A stretch of DNA of 64,000 bases from Ophiocordyceps camponoti-saundersi (nom. inval.) (lineage: Eukaryota > Ascomycota > Sordariomycetes > Hypocreales > Ophiocordycipitaceae). The position numbers and the translations under genes are program-made. Numbering within the stretch: the first letter of the stretch is position 1; each line of letters opens with the position of its first letter. Positions 60,201 through 64,000 of this stretch are shown here, piece after piece. The notes under the pieces were generated by a model. The model searched no databases. It was not told the origin of the DNA and worked only from the letters and a program-made list of their open reading frames with translations. The stretch covers positions 31,447 through 95,446 of the forward strand of contig PDHQ01000124.1 in NCBI GenBank assembly GCA_003339415.1, written 5' to 3'.

Positions 60201-60680
60201 TTAAGAAGTTAAGAATTTATTTATAAGGGCCCCTCTACTAGTAAAATAGAATTTTAAGGACCTTATATTTTTAAAAGCGGATATTAGCGCTTACGCTATA
60301 AGAGGTTATCTTTACTAAAAATAAGATAAATAAAAATAACTAATAGTATTCTTTTCCGTAAAAATAAACGCGGCCGAATATAATTATCCTATATATAATA
60401 AAAAGATATTAATAATTATTAAATACTTAGAATAATAGTATACTAAACTATATAATTATAATAGCTTTAATATTATTACTAATTATAAAAACTTAAAATA
60501 TTTTATAACTCGCCGGCACCTCTTAGAATAATAAGCTTATTAAGCTAAGTACTTATTACGATTTAACTTTAAGATTTATTATTAACTTAGCAAATAAGCT
60601 ACGGTCCTAAACGCCTTTTCTTATAAAGATTAAGATAAACCCTTAACTATAAAAAAGGAAAACGCCCGCTTTATATAGAT
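60200..60680 (+). pseudogene. G2 RNase H
   Basis: It reads A-D-I-S-A-Y-A (60277-60297; usual tDASdyA), then F-F-S-V-K-I-N-A-A-E-Y-N-Y-P-I-Y-N-K (usual FfSrkl..aE.nY.iydKE), then T-N-Y-K-N-L-K-Y-F (tDHknLeyF) and R-F-N-F-K-I-Y-Y. Its motif order is complete for Ty3/gypsy RNase H, with Asp-to-Asn changes and stops. Confidence 0.9.
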
Positions 60681-60899
60681 AATTCCTAAAAAAGCTTTAT
60701 AATTTTACTTATAAGCGATAATAATCGATATTTCTAAGAACTTTACTAATATCTTAAAGGAGGAAAAAGGCGAAGATAGATAATAAAACGTAAGTATAGC
60801 TATAGGAAACGCTATAAATTTACGAAATAATATTCTATTAGAAACTTAAGTTTTCTCTAATAATAAGCTTTAGGAACTTTAAAATAAGATAGTATTATA

Positions 60900-62230
60900 A
60901 AACTCGGTTTTCTAAGAAGTATATTAAGCTATAATAAGGGGAGACCGCTTATTATCTTTAAAACTATAATTTAAAGTTTAAATTATAGATTACTATATTA
61001 ACGCTAAAGGAAGATTATATTTCCGTAATAAGCTTTAGGTTTTAAAAGCCTTAGTTATTATAACGGAGGACTCTAAGAAAGTATTAGCCTCCCCGCTTAA
61101 TATATTATAGAATTATCTTATTTAGATAATTTATAATTTAGCCTTAGGTAGTTACTTTAAAAGGGAAGGTATAGTAGCCTTAGTAACTTATAACTTCTTC
61201 TAGCTATTTTAATAATAATATATTCGTTAATTCCTTAAAAACTATAATACCTATAATAAAATTAAAGCTTAAAAATAATACCGGGCTACCCTCCTTAAAT
61301 TATTACTTACTTTAAATTAGTTTTACTAATATATATAAATAAACTTTATAATAGACTTCCCGCTTATAGAACGCGGAAATAAGCACTTATAGGTAATTAA
61401 AGACTAACTAAGTAAGGAGATTCTATTTAAGCTAATACCCTTAATAAACGCTCCGCTCTATATAGAGTAGTTTCTTTAGTATTTTATATAATTTTACTAG
61501 TAGCTAAGTATTATTATAAATAATAAAGGGATAAACTAAATAAGTAAGTTCTAAAATTATCTTTATTAATTTTACGGAATTAACTAAATACTTAATATAG
61601 CTTATTATCCGTAAACTAATAAAAGATATAAAAAAGTTAATTAAAATATATAAGCTTACCTTTAAGTAGTAGTTTCTTATAATTAAGATAACTAAGATAA
61701 ATAGCTTCCTATAGCCTAGCTTATACTAAATAATAAAGTTTACTTAGCTATAAGAATAACGCTATTCTTTATAATTTATAAGTTTTAAGCTTTTACGATA
61801 ATATTATTAAATTTAAATATTTTATAAATATTAATAAGGAATCCTAAAAGCTAAGCTAAGGACTTTATAAGATAATTATAGTAAGTAACGGACCTTTATT
61901 AAGCTATTAATACCTTATTCTTATAAACCTAGGAGTTTTAAGCTAATAAGAATTAATAAGCGGCTAAATATTTTAAGGTTAGCGATAAGGTCTAGCTTAA
62001 TCTATATAATTTCCTTAGCGTATAACCGAAAAAGAAGCTTAATTAGAAAAATACTAAGTTTACGATAGCGCGGGTTATTAACCTTTCCCTTATTAAACTT
62101 ATAAGATTACTAATAGGAGCTTATAATCGCTTTAATATAAATTTACTAAAAAGGGCGGCCTTAAACTTTTTACTTAAGTAAGAAGTTACTAATTTATAGC
62201 TACCTATAATACTAATTAATAGAGAGGAAG
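60900..62230 (+). pseudogene. G2 integrase
   Basis: The zinc-binding region ends Y-I-R-x-F-L-K-N-Y-N-T-Y-N-K-I-K-A (about 61210-61270), with both Cys now Tyr. The core shows I-N-F-I-I-D-F-P-L-I-E (about 61338-61370), I-I-I-N-N-K-G near 61511-61530 (usual ISDRG) and N-K-R-Y-K-K-V-N near 61615-61645, where Glu has become Lys. A C-terminal V-W-L-N-L block follows near 61990-62010. All catalytic positions are changed in ways G-to-A mutation would give. Confidence 0.88.
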
Positions 62231-62234
62231 AATA

Positions 62235-62400
62235 AGAAGTTAAAAAGATAGCCTTAGCTAGATAGAAAAAGGTAAGTAAAGGTAAGAGATAGGAGATCTT
62301 CGTTAAATAAAAAGGTTATTAAGATCTAATATAAGAACTTTTAGTAAAACTTAAAAATACTATTACTCTTAATTACTTTAAGGCTTTATATAAACTAGCT
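62235..62400 (+). pseudogene. G2 chromodomain
   Basis: It reads V-K-K-I-A-L-A-R, then a basic run, then E-I-F-V-K-x-K-G-Y-x-D-L-I-x-E-L, then N-T-I-T-L-N-Y-F-K. This matches the chromodomain pattern EkIl.hR...g...YLVKWkGy...tWep..nl, with Trp codons lost to stops. A C-terminal chromodomain places G2 in the chromovirus branch of Ty3/gypsy, whose integrases often target heterochromatin. Confidence 0.75.
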
Positions 62401-62469
62401 ATATATAATAATAGGCAGGTTATTAAGAAATATATAGTAAAATAGCTAGCGGAGAATTTATATTAAAAA

Positions 62470-63110
62470 GCGCACTCTTAAGCGCGGAAAACCCCCCCTT
62501 ATAATACTTAACGATATTACTTCTTTATAAATAACGACTCTCTAGCTAGGTAATAGCGGCGGCGTAATAGCGTTAAAGTTATTAGATTAGTAGTAATAGC
62601 GATAAATATAGCGGTGGTAATAATAGTAGCGTTACGCTTTAAAATAATAACCCTTTCCTCTAATATTAAGGTATTAGCTAACCCCCTAAAGCCTAAAAGC
62701 TTATAAAAAGGGGCGATATTAAAAATAATATAAATACGCTCCCTAAATAAGATAAATTAGCTTTTTATATTTTATATAATAAGATTAGGAATATAAACCG
62801 TATAATAAGAGGAGTATTATTATATATAAGCTTAAGCTTAGCTAATATTATTAAGGCCTAAGCTATTATAATCGCCGCTTAAAGCGCTTTATTAGCTTTT
62901 ATTACTATTAGCGGATACTTAATATTAATAATAATATACTATATTATATAAGCTAAAATTAAAAGCTAAAAAGCTAGTATATAAATTTAATATAAAAGTA
63001 TATATTTTATATAAAATATATAAGGTTTTTACTTCCCTATACGCTTTAGCGTTATAGCTTAGTTACGATATTAATATCTTTATTTAATATAGCGAAAATA
63101 TAGATATTCT
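62470..63110. other. G2 3' region or older sequence, unassigned
   Basis: About 640 bp with several GCGGCGG-type CpG-rich words (for example 62540-62640). I find no LTR matching anything upstream and no protein family. The right end of G2 is therefore not located. Confidence 0.4.
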
Positions 63111-63925
63111 TAAAAAGCCCCCTTATTACTATTATTATCTTTCTTATCTTTGCTTTTATTATTATCTTTATTATCGATAGGGCTAATAGCGGGGGTAGGA
63201 GGAGGAGAAGGAGAGGAAGCGGGAGCAAGGGCGGCGACGGCTACGGCGGCGGGGATAGGAGTCTTAGCTTAAAATATTTTCTTCTATAAAATAAGCTACG
63301 GAAAATATAATATTAGTAAAAAAGCCGCTAATTAAGCTAAATAAAAACTTACTATTATAAGAGGAGGAGATAAGGAAAGCTAATAAGGGGCCTAAAGCTA
63401 AGAGCTTTTTTATATAATAACCTAAGAAATACCTAATAATATTAATAGCGCGTTTCTTTATAACTTAAAATATAAGTTTAATAAGTTTTATATAGTAAGC
63501 TATTAGTAAGATTAAGGAAAAAAGCTTACTTAAGGAGATAAAGGAGGAAAAGTAAAAAAAGAAAAAAGAGAAAAAGGAGGCTTAGATTAACGATAATCCC
63601 CCGGGGCTAGCTAGTAGCTATAATAGCCCTTAAATTAAATATTAAAAGCTAGGAAATCCGCCTCTAAACTAAGGCCCCCGTTATCGCCCTCGATATTTAT
63701 ATTATTTTTATCTTTATTACTAATTTTATTACTATTACTATTATCGCCTTTATTATTTTTATTATCTTTATTAGCGATAGCGGTAATAGTAAAGTTAGTA
63801 GCGGCGCTAGCGGCGGCGGCGATATCTTAAAGATAGCTATTATACTTACTAAGCTAAGATATCCCTATTAGTAGGAAAAACGTTAATATAATTAAACTTA
63901 TAAAATAAGTAACGGATTTCCTTAC
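63110..63925. other. Low-complexity region with GC-rich islands
   Basis: It contains ATT/CTTT triplet runs and two purine- or GGC-rich islands (63179-63262 and 63776-63826), reading as repeated GGAGG/GGCGGC words. No gene is recognised. GGC/GCC triplets lack CpA and so survive RIP, and these may be old trinucleotide repeats. Confidence 0.5.

Positions 63926-64000
<75 letters not shown>
63926..64000 (+). repeat. (TAA)n microsatellite, runs off the window
   Basis: About 25 TAA triplets without interruption at the right edge. It is longer than the N-element tracts and not followed by the N context inside the window, so its origin is unknown. Confidence 0.95.

Noticed and set aside
1..64000. Host protein-coding genes, rRNA genes or telomere repeats
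   Set aside because: No conserved host protein, no rRNA segment and no TTAGGG array was seen on either strand. Everything recognisable belongs to transposable elements.

Overview
This window looks like a transposon graveyard from a filamentous ascomycete (Pezizomycotina), and I find no host gene in it. Two things point to repeat-induced point mutation (RIP). The sequence is very AT-rich (16 G+C in the first 60 bases), and CpA and its complement TpG are almost absent (none seen in the first 1,000 bases), while CpG and CpC persist. Losing TpG and CpA also removes ATG starts, TGA stops and most Trp, Cys, His and Gln codons. Almost nothing reads as an open frame, although protein families are still recognisable through the stops. 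An AT-rich isochore, a regional centromere or a subtelomere would all fit; the species cannot be named.

Target-site duplications (TSDs) and exactly equal LTR lengths allow the nest to be reconstructed. The oldest recognisable element is a plus-strand Ty3/gypsy chromovirus, called G2 here. It lies in three pieces (9913-13161, 16752-17718 and 59580-~62470). It is split by N2 (13162-16751) and by G3, a minus-strand Ty3/gypsy element with two 604-bp LTRs (17719-18322 and 58976-59579) and TSD ACTCC, whose span has grown to about 41.9 kb. G3 holds N3 (18881-22997) and two copies of a third family, G1 (G1-a 30856-48180 and G1-b 48567-58803; 197-bp LTRs; minus strand). G1-a contains a full Ty1/copia element (32393-37701), a tRNA-headed SINE (43503-44111) and an internally deleted copia copy (45522-46655). 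N3 contains a headless copy of the same SINE body (20191-20702). The left end of the window is a partial third G1 copy (1-4592), which abuts a tandem pair of N elements (4593-9912).

The N family (about 3.6 kb, 508-bp LTRs, no recognisable coding) appears non-autonomous. G1, G2, G3 and the copia element still show Gag, reverse transcriptase, RNase H, integrase or chromodomain motifs, often with catalytic Asp changed to Asn by G-to-A mutation. G1 and G3 both carry an additional coding-like region downstream of integrase, separated from it by a long pyrimidine-rich tract (sense strand). This is the strongest candidate for something undescribed, followed by the structured SINE body.

CpA/TpG retention tracks nesting depth: the innermost insertions (copia, copia fragment, SINEs) keep many such sites, and the outer elements keep almost none. 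This supports repeated rounds of insertion and RIP. Element names G1, G2, G3 and N are labels for this annotation only.
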